Assembly (NCBI RefSeq): GCF_902833225.1
Contig: NZ_CADFEI010000017.1
Coordinates: 1 to 64,000, forward strand
Reading direction: 5' to 3'
DNA: 64,000 nt
Source of the DNA: Burkholderia sp. BCC1644
GTDB lineage: Bacteria; Pseudomonadota; Gammaproteobacteria; Burkholderiales; Burkholderiaceae
The position numbers and the translations under genes were made by a program. Below the pieces are notes generated by a model, which saw nothing but the letters and a program-made list of their open reading frames with translations, had not been told where the DNA came from and searched no databases. This document shows positions 63,715 through 64,000 of this stretch, piece by piece (positions within the stretch are counted from its first letter, which is position 1; each line of letters starts with the position of its first letter).

Positions 63715-63996
63715 TCAGTTCGACACGCGCTTCGGCGCGACGCCGCCGACGCAGCGATCGTCGCGGTACAGCGCCCACTCCTCGCACACGCGGCCATCCT
63801 TGAACATGCACATCCCGACCTGCCCGCGCGGCAGGCTGCGGACGACATGGCGGCCGCCGAGCTTCTCGCAGTTGACCGACGCGGGATTGGCCATCGCCGC
63901 CTGGGCGGGCGGCTGCTGCCCGGGCGGCAGCGGTTGGGCGAACGCGCCGGGCGCAGCGAGCGCCAGCGCACAGATGACGACCAGACGGACGGACAT
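63715..63996 (-). CDS. Small secreted DUF333 protein
   Basis: This 93-residue protein has a signal peptide (cleavage after GAFA, residue 20), a Pro/Gln/Ala linker, and a DUF333 domain with four Cys: VNCEKLGGRHVV, GMCMFKDGRVCEEWALYRDD and RCVGG. DUF333 is found in small periplasmic or lipoprotein-like 'putative haemolysins' of unknown function. The start codon is 5 nt from the window edge, so its ribosome binding site is outside. Confidence 0.85.
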   Translation of the reverse strand: MSVRLVVICALALAAPGAFAQPLPPGQQPPAQAAMANPASVNCEKLGGRHVVRSLPRGQVGMCMFKDGRVCEEWALYRDDRCVGGVAPKRVSN

Positions 63997-64000
63997 TGCA

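Overview
The window is a stretch of a high-GC betaproteobacterial chromosome. Gene order and protein sequences fit the genus Burkholderia, most likely a Burkholderia cepacia complex main chromosome: nuoA-N followed by a DUF2818 gene and a NUDIX hydrolase; ilvB-ilvH-ilvC-psd-pssA-leuA; rpsO-pnp; and an ECF sigma/DUF3619/DUF3106/RDD operon. This assignment is inference from sequence. I see no prophage, insertion sequence, CRISPR array or integron, so most of the window is core genome.

Layout. 1-300 is the promoter and antitermination leader of an rRNA operon that runs leftwards out of the window: two tandem promoters, then a boxB-like hairpin and a boxA. 410-10707 holds single genes: DUF2863, an atypical LuxR regulator, an ECF permease, a secreted Lys-tailed protein, an M14 carboxypeptidase, yaaA, an orphan PIN protein, an aminotransferase, two glutathione-transferase-fold proteins and an enoyl-CoA hydratase. 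10760-14082 (minus) is a compact acyl-CoA catabolic operon with two acyl-CoA dehydrogenases and two MaoC hydratases. 14188-30565 (minus) is DUF1178, NUDIX, DUF2818 and the complete 14-gene complex I operon. 30676-36127 (minus) carries tRNA-Leu(GAG) with its own promoter, secG, tpiA, a quinone oxidoreductase, and the rpsO-pnp pair with a large hairpin in the pnp leader.

36235-48035 contains an orphan periplasmic binding protein, a BamE-like lipoprotein, a carbonic anhydrase-SulP pair (probable bicarbonate uptake), and the branched-chain amino acid and phosphatidylethanolamine cluster ilvBHC-psd-pssA-leuA (minus). leuA is preceded by an unannotated 26-codon, Leu-rich reading frame whose ATG lies at the predicted transcription start of a strong promoter. 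It is a candidate leaderless leader peptide.

48216-64000 starts with an ECF sigma factor operon. The most interesting unit follows: a metallophosphoesterase, a GT4 glycosyltransferase and diacylglycerol kinase, behind an 18-bp sequence that matches a Pho box. This fits the PlcP/Agt phosphate-starvation lipid remodelling pathway of alphaproteobacteria, with diacylglycerol salvage attached. Further right are a TetR regulator, a LOG protein, an SDR, an ArnT-like transferase, DUF924, an AlaX editing protein, a truncated haemoglobin, a YbbP-type permease with no adjacent ATPase, DUF4126, and a guanidinium exporter (gdx/sugE) under a guanidine-II riboswitch. A small DUF333 secreted protein closes the window.
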